From Procambarus clarkii (lineage: Eukaryota > Arthropoda > Malacostraca > Decapoda > Cambaridae): DNA of 64,000 nt. Below the pieces are notes generated by a model, which was not told the origin of the DNA, ran no database searches, and saw only the letters and a program-made list of their open reading frames with translations. This document shows, one piece after another, positions 12,400 to 22,619 of the stretch (position 1 is the stretch's first letter; every line of letters starts with the position of its first letter). The stretch covers positions 17,278,296 to 17,342,295 of the forward strand of contig NC_091152.1 of assembly GCF_040958095.1 (NCBI RefSeq), read 5' to 3'. A program made the position numbers and the translations under genes.

Positions 12400-12575
12400 T
12401 GGTTAATTCTTTCCCTAGAGATGGGTTGGTCAGGTTCCAGGTGTTGGCCTGTACCCTCTCTCTCTTTCCAATGACGTTGTCACCAAGGGGGGTAGAAATA
12501 GCCTAAGCTACTCTATCCCTTTGAGATGTATTTCTTGCTTATCTCAATAAACGTACTTGAACTTGAACTTGACGT
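12400..12575 (+). mobile_element. Retroposon 3' end with AATAAA and ACTTGA repeats
   Basis: GAGATGTATTTCTTGCTTAT, then CTCAATAAACGTACTTGAAC with ACTTGA repeated about three times. A related end (GAGATGTATTTCATTAAATA) closes the sequence units at about 47519-47560 and 53590-53630. It is probably the terminal part of a LINE. Confidence 0.5.
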
Positions 12576-12599
12576 TCTCATCAACAAATTTGCTCTCTC

Positions 12600-13671
12600 T
12601 GCGGTGCACCGTTCTGTAGGGGCGGCGGCTTGTAATGACACTCGCATTACTAGACACGAAAAAAATTAATAACTGCAAATTAATGGTAAAACACTTGAGA
12701 GGGTTGACCACTATCAATACCTTGGTGTCACTGTCGGCTCTGGCGAGGGAAGCAAAGATCAACTCAACTAATAGGGAAATGTAACAGTCGACTCAGGGCA
12801 CTGAAAACTATGACCTGGAATGGGCATGGGGGCCTCTATTGCCGTGCTTAAAATGATGTACAAAGCTTATGTGTACTTCGTCATAGACTTTGCCGCACCA
12901 GTCTTGTGCACTTACTCACAAAGCGATATAAAAAGATTTGAAAGCATACAAAATAAAGCCATGAGAATCATTCCTGGAGACCCAAGAACTGCCAAGCCAT
13001 CTTACCTACAAGAAAAGCTGGCTCTCCGCAGTGTTAAAAGCAGATGTAAGAAATTGAACGCTAAGTTTGCGATCATAATAGCCCGTGACCCCGACTCTGT
13101 ACTACTTACACGAGGAAACAAGAAAAGACATCAAATAACGTCATCACAGAGCAGTCTGCTACCTGGAAGAGCTTCACCTGCTTGAGCAAGCCTGTGAGCT
13201 CCTGTCTGTAGAGAGGTGACCTCCCTGGGAGGATGACTCGTGTAGGATTATTAATAACAACATGACGAACAAAAAGAGTCCAACATAATACCACAAGAAA
13301 TGAGGCATAAGTATTTTGAGGAAATTTATAAAGCACCCGAAAATGAATTAGATCAAATTTACACTGATGGGTCATCTATTCCTACTGAAAGCAGGGCTGG
13401 TGTAGCATATACTGCAATTAGGAATAATGTCTTTCAAAACTTAAATGAAAACAACTCACGTATTGATTATGCGTAATCAACGCAAGCAGATCTAACTGTC
13501 ATTGTTATGACGTCAAGATGCCTAGAAGCACTAATGGTGCAGTGATCTGCACTTGTCTAAAAGTAGCACTTCAAAACCTTAGTAAAAACCAGGCAGAAAA
13601 CCTCTCGTTAGTCACTGAAGTCAAGAGAGCTGTGAGAGTAGTAACCACAGGAGAGAATGGTCAAATTCCTG
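12600..13671 (+). mobile_element. RNase H LINE remnant (family B-like): RT C-terminus and RNase H, part 1
   Basis: Plus-strand pieces in order: ERVDHYQYLGVTVGS (RT C-terminal region), AYVYFVIDFAAPVLCTYSQS to LLTRGNKKR in a 121-codon frame at 12820-13185, then IYTDGSS with the first catalytic Asp of the RNase H domain, GVAYTA, and LSLVTEVKRAVRVVT leading to FLWIPSHVG. Several stops and frameshifts are present (around 12770, 13190-13300, 13475). The family is the I-group of LINEs with a C-terminal RNase H. The domain is interrupted by the 19-bp minisatellite and continues at 14091. Confidence 0.8.
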
Positions 13672-14090
13672 TGGATCCCCTCCCATGTTGGGGATCCTCT
13701 CCCATGTTGGGGATCCCCTCCCATGTTGGGGATCCCCTCCCATGATGGGGATCCCCTCCCATGTTGGGGATCCCCTCCCATGTTGGGGATCCCCTCCCAT
13801 GTTGGGGATCCCCTCCCATGTTGGGGATCCCCTCCCATGTTGGGGATCCTCTCCCATGTTGGGGATCCTCTCCCATGTTGGGGATCCCCTCCCATGTTGG
13901 GGATCCTCTCCCATGTTGGGGATCCTCTCCCATGTTGGGGATCCTCTCCCATGTTGGGGATCCCCTCCCATGTTGGGGATCCCCTCCCATGTTGGGGTTC
14001 CCCTCCCATGTTGGGGATCCCCTCCCATGTTGGGGATCCCCTCCCATGTTGGGGATCCCCTCCCATGTTGGGGATCCCCTCCCATGTTGG
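13672..14090. repeat. 19-bp minisatellite born in the RNase H WIPSHVG codons, 22 copies
   Basis: The unit TGGGGATCCCCTCCCATGT repeats from the TGG codon of FLWIPSHVG to the last GTTGG before ATCTGCGCAAATGAACGAGC. The first and last unit ends (13691 and 14090) differ by 399 bp, which is exactly 21 units and 133 codons, so the surrounding RNase H frame is kept. Since 19 is not a multiple of three, the array cycles through all three frames every 57 bp. Each unit contains GGGGATCCCC, a short palindrome. Units vary by C/T at one position. Confidence 0.92.
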
Positions 14091-14484
14091 AATCTGCGCA
14101 AATGAACGAGCAGATGTGCTGGCTGCTGAAGGCGCTGACGGAGACCGTATTAAATACTTCAAGCCCATAACTCTTCTACAAATCAGAGGTATTGTCAGGC
14201 AACCTCACTATAACAAGGTAACTGAGAAAAGGACGACAGAAGCACAAGTCAGTGAATCTATACGCTGGTACAACATGGTTGCAGCTGGCAATCCCAGTCA
14301 TTATGGACGAAGAGGAGGTAACCACGGGAGGGAATCAGTAATAGTAAAAACTAGTCTTGGATACAAATATCCATGGATAATAAACCCCACATTTTTCGAG
14401 TTAGGAAAACACTATTTGTCAAATATAGATATTGTTATTAAAAGATTCCCACATTTTGCACCCGCAAGATATCATAAATTTTAG
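14091..14484 (+). mobile_element. RNase H LINE remnant (family B-like), part 2
   Basis: In frame with the 13657-13691 segment across the array, this reads GICANERADVLAAEGADGDR, the helix after the WIPSHVG loop in LINE RNases H (with the conserved NERAD). It is followed by the C-terminal tether (RWYNMVAAGNP, SLGYKYPW) and ends FPHFAPARYHKF, comparable to the AKYPKFAYCR end of family B at 30708. The Cys-rich region normally found in between (CKLC...H...C) is absent here. The 275-codon frame from 13657 stops at 14482-14484. Confidence 0.8.
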
Positions 14485-14625
14485 AGAGTTGACGAATGTT
14501 AATCTTCTTGTTTGAGGAGCTGTTCACTTGAGACAGTTAAGCAAGTCCCAGCTGTGTCTGGGTACAAGTGACAGGATGAACAACCCAGCGGGTTTTCTTC
14601 CTATTGGGGAGTGTTGTACATGCTG

Positions 14626-16056
14626 CTATGGCGGTGTGTCCACTCACAGGATGAGTGGCGCTGCCTAATACTGTCACTATGGCGGTGTGTCCACTCACAG
14701 GATGAGTGACGCTGCCCAATACTGTCACTATGGTGGTGTGTCCACTCACAGGATGAGTGGCGCTGCCCAATACTGTCACTATGGCGGTGTGTCCACTCAC
14801 AGGATGAGTGGCGCTGCCCAATACTGTCACTATGGCGGTGTGTCCACTCACAGGATGAGTGACGCTGCCCAATACTGTCACTATGGCGGTGTGTCCACTC
14901 ACAGGATGAATGGCGCTGCCCAATACTGTCACTATGGTGGTGTGTCCACTCACAGGATGAGTGACGCTGCCCAATACTGTCACTATGGCGGTGTGTCCAC
15001 TCACAGGATGAGTGGCGCTGCCCAATACTGTCACTATGGTGGTGTGTCCACTCACAGGATGAGTGGCGCTGCCCAATACTGTCACTATGGTGGTGTGTCC
15101 ACTCACAAGATGAGTGGCGCTGCCCAATACTGTCACTATGGCGGTGTGTCCACTCACAGGATGAATGGCGCTGCCCAATACTGTCACTATGGTGGTGTGT
15201 CCACTCACAGGATGAGTGACGCTGCCCAATACTGTCACTATGGCGGTGTGTCCACTCACAGGATGAGTGGCGCTGCCCAATACTGTCACTATGGTGGTGT
15301 GTCCACTCACAGGATGAGTGGCGCTGCCCAATACTGTCACTATGGTGGTGTGTCCACTCACAAGATGAGTGGCGCTGCCCAATACTGTCACTATGGCGGT
15401 GTGTCCACTCACAGGATGAGTGGCGCTGCCCAATACTGTCACTATGGCGGTGTGTCCACTCACAGGATGAGTGACGCTGCCCAATACTGTCACTATGGCG
15501 TTGTGTCCACTCACAGGATGAGTGACGCTGCCCAATACTGTCACTATGGCGGTGTGTCCACTCACAGGATGAGTGGCGCTGCCCAATACTGTCACTATGG
15601 CGGTGTGTCCACTCACAGGATGAGTGACGCTGCCCAATACTGTCACTATGGCGGTGTGTCCACTCACAGGATGAGTGGCGCTGCCCAATGCTGTTACTAT
15701 GGCGGTGTGTCCACTCACAAGATGAGTGACGCTACCCAATACTGTCACTATGGCGGTGTTTCCACTCACAGGATGAGTGGCGCTGCCCAATACTGTCACT
15801 ATGGCGGTGTGTCCACTCACAGGATGAGTGACGCTGCCCAATACTGTCACTATGGTGGTGTGTCCACTCACAGGATGAGTGACGCTGCCCAATACTGTCA
15901 CTATGGCGGTGTGTCCACTCACAAGATGAGTGACGCTGTCCAATACTGTCACTATGGCGGTGTGTCCACTCACAGGATGAGTGGCGCTGCCCAATACTGT
16001 CACTATGGCGGTGTGTCCACTCACAGGATGAGTGACGCTGCCCAATACTGTCACGT
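14626..16056. repeat. 51-bp minisatellite, about 28 copies
   Basis: The unit begins CACTATGGCGGTGTGTCCAC and ends CCCAATACTGT (51 bp). Variants alternate GTGGCGCTG / GTGACGCTG and GGCGG / GGTGG. With 51 divisible by three and no stops, long frames are open on both strands. I do not consider them coding. Confidence 0.96.
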
Positions 16057-16285
16057 GATAGTTTTGTCTACAGTTCATTTAGTCCGCTAATTTTTATGAG
16101 CCTCACCTTGCGGGTGATAAAGAGTTCCTGGTGTAGTAAAGTGTAATAATACTCTTGTGACTAGGCTCGCCACCAATTTTGCCGTGATCTACGTGGTCGC
16201 AATGCGAGTCGCCCAAGCTATAAGTAGGAGCAATGGGGCCGACTCCACCCCACACCTTGTGGTCAATTACAGCTTCTCTGTCACC

Positions 16286-16500
16286 TTTTTTTTTTGAGAT
16301 ATATACAAGAGTCGTTACATTCTTGTAGAGCCACTAGTACGCGTAGCGTTTCGGGCAGGTCCCTGGAATACGATCCCCGCCGCGAAGAATCGTTGTTACA
16401 ACCAAGTACACATTTTACTGTTGACTTAAACAGAGGCTACAGTTAAGGATTTACGCCCAGTAAATCCTCCCCGGATTTATTGGGCGCAAATCCTTACATA
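16286..16500 (-). mobile_element. SINE family 2, truncated copy with terminal foldback
   Basis: Tail, right part and body of SINE family 2 in minus sense, with a T-run at 16286-16295. Compared with other copies it lacks a stretch in the body and the whole tRNA head. At about 16474 the sequence turns back on itself (GGATTTATTGGGCGCAAATC complements GGATTTACGCCCAGTAAATC). Confidence 0.8.
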
Positions 16501-16687
16501 ATTACGATTGCCCAGTGTCTCTCGCATGTTACTTTGGACAGACAAACAGACAGATATTTGCTCTTATTAATATAATGTTCCTTGTTCCCTACTCGCTCAG
16601 GCGTCCAACACATTGTTCTTACACTAACTTAAGACAGTTGATATTATAGATGTGTAACAACGCTTCAATGTTGAACAAAATTGTTTA

Positions 16688-16973
16688 CAGTCTCCGTGGT
16701 GTAGTGGTAAGACACTCGCCTGGCGTTCCGCGAGCGCTATGTCATGGGTTCGTATCCTGGCCGGGGAGGATTTACTGGGCGCAATTCCTTAACTGTAGCC
16801 TCTGTTTAACGCAACAGTAAAATGTGTACTTGGTTGAAAAAACGATTCTTCGCGGCAGGGGATCGTATTCCAGGGACCATAGGATTAAGGACTTGCCCGA
16901 AACGCTACGCGTACTAGTGGCTCTACAAGAATGTAACAACTCTTGTATATATCTCAAAAAAAAAAAAAAAAAA
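16688..16973 (+). mobile_element. tRNA-derived SINE, family 2
   Basis: A full-length plus-strand copy with tRNA-like head, GGTTCGTATCC B-box, tail GCCCGAAACGCTACGCGTAC and a poly(A) of about 19. It is head-to-head with the truncated copy at 16286-16500. Confidence 0.92.
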
Positions 16974-16997
16974 CGCTTAAACCACTGATGTTAAACT

Positions 16998-17045
16998 ACC
17001 TATATATATATATATATTACATATATGTAATATATATACAGGTAG
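16998..17045. repeat. AT-rich palindrome
   Basis: CTACCTATATATATATATAT, then TACATATATGTA as centre, and a mirrored arm ending TATATATACAGGTAG. The CTACCT/AGGTAG ends make a perfect inverted repeat. Confidence 0.8.
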
Positions 17046-17073
17046 TATGTATGTTACTTGTCACATAGTGTTA

Positions 17074-17269
17074 CAAGTGTAACATGGTGGGAGGAGGGTG
17101 GAGATAAGGGAGACATAACAGTTCCGTGTTGTTACATGGTTATTAAGTATCTTAATTACTGTGTTGCAACAAAATGACGATGATAAAGTGAGTGATAATG
17201 ACGATGATGATGATGATGATGTTAGAGACAATGACGGTGTTGAAGATAGGTGCACTGATGGTAGTGAGA
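17074..17269. other. Unassigned, with a GAT-rich run
   Basis: Includes GATGATGATGATGATGATG at about 17199-17221. No gene seen. Confidence 0.6.
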
Positions 17270-18594
17270 ATGATGATATGAGTGCGTGAGGGAATGATGA
17301 TATGAGTGCGTGAGGGAAGTACTCTATGAGTGCGTAGAGGGAAGTACTCTATGAGTGCGTGAGGGAAGTACTCTATGAGCGCGTAGAGGGAAAGTACTCT
17401 ATGAGTGCGTGAGGGGAAGTACTCTATGAGTGCGTGAGGGGAAGTACTCTATGAGTGCGTGAGGGAAGTACTCTATGAGTGCGTGAGGGAAGTACTCTAT
17501 GAGTGCGTGAGGGGAGTACTCTATGAGCGCGTGAGGGAAGTACTCTATGAGTGCGTAGAGGGAAGTACTGTATGAGTGCGTGAGGGAAGTACTCTATGAG
17601 TGCGTAGAGGGAAGTACTCTATGAGTGCGTGAGGGGAAGTACTCTATGAGTGCGTGAGGGAAGTACTCTATGAGTGCGTGAGGGGAGTACTCTATGAGTG
17701 CGTAGAGGGAAGTACTCTATGAGTGCGTGAGGGAAGTACTCTATGAGTACGTGAGGGAAGTACTCTATGAGTGCGTGAGGGGAGTACTCTATGAGTGCGT
17801 GAGGGGAAGTACTCTATGAGTGCGTGAGGGGAGTACTCTATGAGTGCGTGAGGGGAAGTACTCTATAAGTGCGTGAGGGAAGTACTCTATGAGTACGTGA
17901 GGGAAGTACTCTATGAGTGCGTGAGGGGAGTACTCTATGAGTGCGTGAGGGGAAGTACTCTATAAGTGCGTGAGGGAAGTACTCTATGAGTACGTGAGGG
18001 AAGTACTCTATGAGTGCGTGAGGGGAGTACTCTATGAGTGCGTAGAGGAAAGTACTCTATGAGTGCGTGAGGGAAGTACTCTATGAGTGCGTGAGGGAAG
18101 TACTCTATGAGTGCGTAGAGGGAAGTACTCTCTGAGTGCGTGAGGGAAGTACTCTATGAGTGCGTGAGGGTAGTACTCTATGAGTGCGTGAGGGGAAGTA
18201 CTCTATGAGTGCGTGAGGGTAGTACTCTATGAGTGCGTGAGGGTAGTACTCTATGAGTGCGTGAGGGTAGTACTCTATGAGTGCGTGAGGGGAAGTACTC
18301 TATGAGTGCGTGAGGGGAAGTACTCTATGAGTGCGTGAGGGGAAGTACTCTATGAGTGCGTGAGGGGAAGTACTCTATGAGTGCGTAGAGGGAAGTACTC
18401 TATGAGTGCGTAGAGGGAAGTACTCTATGAGTGCGTAGAGGGAAGTACTCTATGAGTGCGTAGAGGGAAGTACTCTATGAGTGCGTAGAGGGAAGTACTC
18501 TATGAGCGCGTAGAGGGAAGTACTCTATGAGTGCGTAGAGGGAAGTACTCTATGAGTGCGTAGAGGGAAGTACTCTATGAGTGCGTAGAGGGGG
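17270..18594. repeat. 23-25-bp minisatellite, about 55 copies
   Basis: Unit AGTACTCTATGAGTGCGTGA plus GGGA or GGGGA, with a TAGAGGGA version that becomes uniform after about 18375. Unit length varies from 23 to 25 bp through the length of the G-run. It ends 3 bp before the splice donor of the exon at 18598-18707. Confidence 0.95.
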
Positions 18595-18597
18595 TAC
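18593..18597 (-). promoter_or_regulatory. 5' splice site of AGMO-like exon
   Basis: On the minus strand the exon ends CAG followed by GTACC, an acceptable GT donor. It lies immediately next to the minisatellite at 17270-18594. Confidence 0.55.
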
Positions 18598-18707
18598 CTG
18601 GTGAACGTAGTCAGGGACGAGGTGCAGGTGAGTGAAGGTGGTGGTGTTGGGGTGGACCAGGTACAGCAGGGACCCCACGCGCTGCGCCAGGGACAGCTCC
18701 ATCACGC
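18598..18707 (-). CDS. AGMO: Candidate host exon: N-terminus of alkylglycerol monooxygenase-like protein
   Basis: A 110-nt GC-rich stretch on the minus strand, bounded by CTCTTGCAG on its 5' side and CAG/GTACC on its 3' side. In the frame with two leading bases it reads VMELSLAQRVGSLLYLV, then HPNTTTF, then LVPDYVHQ, with no stop. From memory the N-terminus of vertebrate AGMO (TMEM195) has VSQGFRMLFYTMKPSETSF followed by a VPDYV motif at the same spacing, giving about 12 identities in 30. AGMO is a membrane, tetrahydropterin-dependent enzyme that cleaves ether bonds of alkylglycerols in the endoplasmic reticulum. This exon would cover the part before the first membrane span, and the ATG inside it (minus strand, 18700-18702) could be the start codon. 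If right, the gene runs toward lower coordinates, and the arrays around it are introns. No other AGMO exon was recognised. The name is tentative. Confidence 0.55.
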
Positions 18708-18750
18708 CTGCAAGAGATTGTCCCACACTGTAGAAGGAAGGCCGCTCCCG
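18708..18750 (-). promoter_or_regulatory. 3' splice site and pyrimidine tract of AGMO-like exon
   Basis: Minus strand: GCCTTCCTTCTACAG, then GTGTGGGACAATCTCTTGCAG running into the exon. There is an AG at the exon edge with a moderate pyrimidine tract before it. Confidence 0.5.
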
Positions 18751-18778
18751 TGCCTAACACCGATCTTAGTACACTGTG

Positions 18779-21168
18779 AGTAGCTACATTTAGTGTTACA
18801 TTACAGTACTCAGGTAAGGTAAAGTTATCTGAGTAGCTACACTTAGTGTTGCATAACAGTACTCAGGCAAGGTAAAGTTATCTGAGTAGCTACACTTAGT
18901 GTTGCATAACAGTACTCAGGCAAGGTAAAGTTATCTGAGTAGCTACACTTAGTGTTACATTACTGTACTCAGGTAAGGTAAAGTTATCTGAGTAGCTACA
19001 CTTAGTGTTGCATAACAGTACTCAGGCAAGGTAAAGTTATCTGAGTAGCTACACTTAGTGTTGCATAACAGTACTCAGGCAAGGTAAAGTTATCTGAGTA
19101 GCTACATTTAGTGTTACATTACTGTACCCAGGCAAGGTAAAGTTATCTGAGTAGCTACACTTAGTGTTGCATAACAGTACTCAGGCAAGGTAAAGTTATC
19201 TGAGTAGCTACATTTAGTGTTACATTACTGTACCCAGGCAAGGTAAAGTTATCTGAGTAGCTACATTTAGTGTTGCATAACAGTACTCAGGCAAGGTAAA
19301 GTTATCTGAGTAGCTACACTTAGTGTTACATTACTGTACCCAGGCAAGGTAAAGTTATCTGAGTAGCTACATTTAGTGTTACATTACTGTACCCAGGCAA
19401 GGTAAAGTTATCTGAGTAGCTACACTTAGTGTTGCATAACAGTACTCAGGTAAGGTAAAGTTATCTGAGTAGCTACATTTAGTGTTACATTACTGTACCC
19501 AGGCAAGGTAAAGTTATCTGAGTAGCTACACTTAGTGTTACATTACTGTACCCAGGCAAGGTAAAGTTATCTGAGTAGCTACATTTAGTGTTACATTACT
19601 GTACCCAGGCAAGGTAAAGTTATCTGAGTAGCTACACTTAGTGTTACATTACTGTACCCAGGCAAGGTAAAGTTATCTGAGTAGCTACATTTAGTGTTAC
19701 ATTACTGTACCCAGGCAAGGTAAAGTTATCTGAGTAGCTACACTTAGTGTTGCATAACAGTACTCAGGTAAGGTAAAGTTATCTGAGTAGCTACACTTAG
19801 TGTTGCATAACAGTACTCAGGCAAGGTAAAGTTATCTGAGTAGCTACACTTAGTGTTACATTACTGTACCCAGGCAAGGTAAAGTTATCTGAGTAGCTAC
19901 ATTTAGTGTTACATTACTGTACCCAGGCAAGGTAAAGTTATCTGAGTAGCTACATTTAGTGTTACATTACTGTACCCAGGCAAGGTAAAGTTATCTGAGT
20001 AGCTACACTTAGTGTTACATTACTGTACCCAGGCAAGGTAAAGTTATCTGAGTAGCTACATTTAGTGTTACATTACTGTACCCAGGCAAGGTAAAGTTAT
20101 CTGAGTAGCTACACTTAGTGTTGCATAACAGTACTCAGGTAAGGTAAAGTTATCTGAGTAGCTACACTTAGTGTTGCATAACAGTACTCAGGCAAGGTAA
20201 AGTTATCTGAGTAGCTACACTTAGTGTTACATTACTGTACCCAGGCAAGGTAAAGTTATCTGAGTAGCTACATTTAGTGTTACATTACTGTACCCAGGCA
20301 AGGTAAAGTTATCTGAGTAGCTACATTTAGTGTTACATTACTGTACCCAGGCAAGGTAAAGTTATCTGAGTAGCTACACTTAGTGTTACATTACTGTACC
20401 CAGGCAAGGTAAAGTTATCTGAGTAGCTACATTTAGTGTTACATTACTGTACCCAGGCAAGGTAAAGTTATCTGAGTAGCTACACTTAGTGTTGCATAAC
20501 AGTACTCAGGTAAGGTAAAGTTATCTGAGTAGCTACACTTAGTGTTGCATAACAGTACTCAGGTAAGGTAAAGTTATCTGAGTAGCTACACTTAGTGTTG
20601 CATAACAGTACTCAGGTAAGGTAAAGTTATCTGAGTAGCTACACTTAGTGTTGCATAACAGTACTCAGGTAAGGTAAAGTTATCTGAGTAGCTACACTTA
20701 GTGTTGCATAACAGTACTCAGGCAAGGTAAAGTTATCTGAGTAGCTATACTTAGTGTTGCATAACAGTACTCAGGTAAGGTAAAGTTATCTGAGTAGCTA
20801 CACTTAGTGTTGCATAACAGTACTCAGGTAAGGTAAAGTTATCTGAGTAGCTACACTTAGTGTTGCATAACAGTACCCAGGTAAGGCAAAGTTATCTGAG
20901 TAGCTACACTTAGTGTTGCATAACAGTACCCAGGTAAGGCAAAGTTATCTGAGTAGCTACACTTAGTGTTGCATAACAGTACTCAGGTAAGGCAAAGTTA
21001 TCTGAGTAGCTACACTTAGTGTTGCATAACAGTACCCAGGTAAGGCAAAGTTATCTGAGTAGCTACACTTAGTGTTGCATAACAGTACTCAGGCAAGGTA
21101 AAGTTATCTGAGTAGCTACACTTAGTGTTACATTACTGTACTCAGGCAAGGCAAAGTTATCTACTTAA
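18779..21168. repeat. 53-bp minisatellite, about 45 copies, with 371-bp higher-order repeat
   Basis: The unit starts GTAAAGTTATCTGAGTAGCT and has two versions: TTGCATAACAGTACTCAGG and TTACATTACTGTACCCAGG. From 19741 to 20482 the order of seven successive units is repeated exactly twice (371 bp each; 19741, 20112, 20483). The flanks, especially after 20483, are nearly uniform in the first version. Many units read CAGGTAAGG on the plus strand, a donor-like sequence, but the nearby exon is on the other strand. Confidence 0.96.
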
Positions 21169-21881
21169 TTGAACATGATTAGGAGAATTGAGAAACAAAA
21201 TATGATTGAAGATTGATATGATTGAAGACTTCACTACATGATTGAAGACATTTTTCTGTATGGCTCTAAGATACAACATTAAGGCTACGTAGGGTGGAGG
21301 ATTGTTTCTTTAAAGACAACTCTTGAGTATAGAGGAGTGTGTGTTACGCTCTGGTCCAAGGCTGTCATTAAAGACAGTTACACACACAAGTCACATTAAC
21401 GTGATATATATAAATTTAAAAAATCCACTAGAGAAATGAGGTGGACGCGGACCTACGATCTTGACATTGTAGGCGCATACTCTACACTAGACCGCCGCTA
21501 GTCGGGGACCTCATCGCCCAACCCTGGAAACACAAACCGTAACTGTCTATTTTCCGCTTGTTACAACTTGTAATAAAGTTGTTACATCTTGGCTTAACGT
21601 GTTTATGACGTATTAGAACGTTGTTACAACATGGTATATTGGTTGTTATAACTGGTTAGGAGGTGTTAAAACTTGTTCGAACGTTGTACCAACGTCGTAG
21701 TTTCGGTGTGTGTTTGACGGGAAGTGGCTTCTGTTACGGCCACTTAGGACCAGTAATCGGGTTCTTGAAAGTCGGTAGTATGCTTTCAAGAACTGGTTGT
21801 ACAGTGCAATAAAAAATAAGGGGGGGATGAACAACACACACTTCGCTTCACCAATATATTTACACTTTCACCAGCTATATA
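21169..21881. other. Mostly unassigned; includes a tRNA-like fragment
   Basis: AT-rich sequence with no coding signal apart from the tRNA-like stretch listed at 21428-21516. Confidence 0.5.
21428..21516 (-). mobile_element. tRNA-like (SINE head) fragment
   Basis: The minus strand reads GGTCTAGTGTAGAGTATGCG (A-box like) and, further on, GGTCCGCGTCC (degraded B-box). The flanks pair (GATGAGGT with ACCTCAT). It probably comes from a tRNA-derived retroposon. A functional tRNA is unlikely because the B-box is altered. Confidence 0.4.
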
Positions 21882-22596
21882 AATAAAAATGTTAATGTTC
21901 GTTTGTTCAAAATCGCTAATCTCCGAAAGTTCTTCACCGATTGCTATGAAATTTTGACACAACGTTGCATTCGAATAGGCGCATGTTTTTATATACCTAC
22001 TATAAAGATGCCACCCATGCGACAGGTAAAAACATGTGTTTTTGAAAATCAACGCCATCTGTTGCACATAATAGCAACATGCACGCTATACTAAATGTCA
22101 CGAATTCTATTTCAATGTTTCCGACTGCATTGATAAATTTTATTTTCATAGATTTCGATTTATTTTATTTTTGTACTAGCAGGTACTAGCAGGGTACTGG
22201 TAGTACCTGCTAGTACTACCAGTACCCTGCTAGTACCTGCTAGTACTACCAGTACCCTACTAGTACCTGCTAGTACTAGAAGTACCCTGCTAGTACCTGC
22301 TAGTAAAAAATAAAATAAATCGAAATCTATGAAAATAAAATTTATCAATGCAGTCGGAAACATTGAAATAGAATTCGTGACATTTAGTATAGCGTGCATG
22401 TTGCTATTATGTGCAACAGATGGCGTTGATTTTCAAAAACACATGTTTTTACCTGTCGCATGGGTGGCATCTTTATAGTAGGTATATAAAAACATGCGCC
22501 TATTCGAATGCAACGTTGTGTCAAAATTTCATAGCAATCGGTGAAGAACTTTCGGAGATTAGCGATTTTGAACAAACGAACATTAACATTTTTATT
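21882..22596. mobile_element. Foldback (MITE-like) element with about 295-bp inverted arms
   Basis: The left arm starts AATAAAAATGTTAATGTTCG and runs to about 22185. The right arm, about 22300 to 22596, is its reverse complement with almost no mismatch by eye. The centre (22186-22299) is a short repeat built on TAGTACCTGCTAGTACTACC. No target duplication was seen (flanks GCTATATA and ACTTAGAT). There is no transposase, so it would be non-autonomous. The open frames of about 63-93 codons in the arms are mirror copies and probably not genes. Confidence 0.85.
22186..22299. repeat. Short tandem/palindromic repeat in foldback centre
   Basis: About five copies of a unit near TACCTGCTAGTACTACCAG with TAGTAC/GTACTA palindromes, forming the loop between the two long arms. 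Confidence 0.8.
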
Positions 22597-22619
22597 ACTT
22601 AGATGATATACAATGGCTT

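Noticed and set aside
14626-16056. CRISPR-like array
   Set aside because: Units are contiguous without unique spacers and the window is eukaryotic.
18598-18627. Plus-strand exon ending in GTGCAG/GTGAGT at 18627
   Set aside because: The donor looks good but no acceptor is present in the purine-rich array just upstream. The minus-strand reading has both splice sites and a protein match.
18779-21168. Array of functional 5' splice sites (CAGGTAAGG) on the plus strand
   Set aside because: About half of the units carry the GCAAGG version, and the only exon evidence nearby is on the other strand.
21786-22067. 93-codon frame in the foldback arm
   Set aside because: It spans the element border and is mirrored in the other arm; no domain seen.
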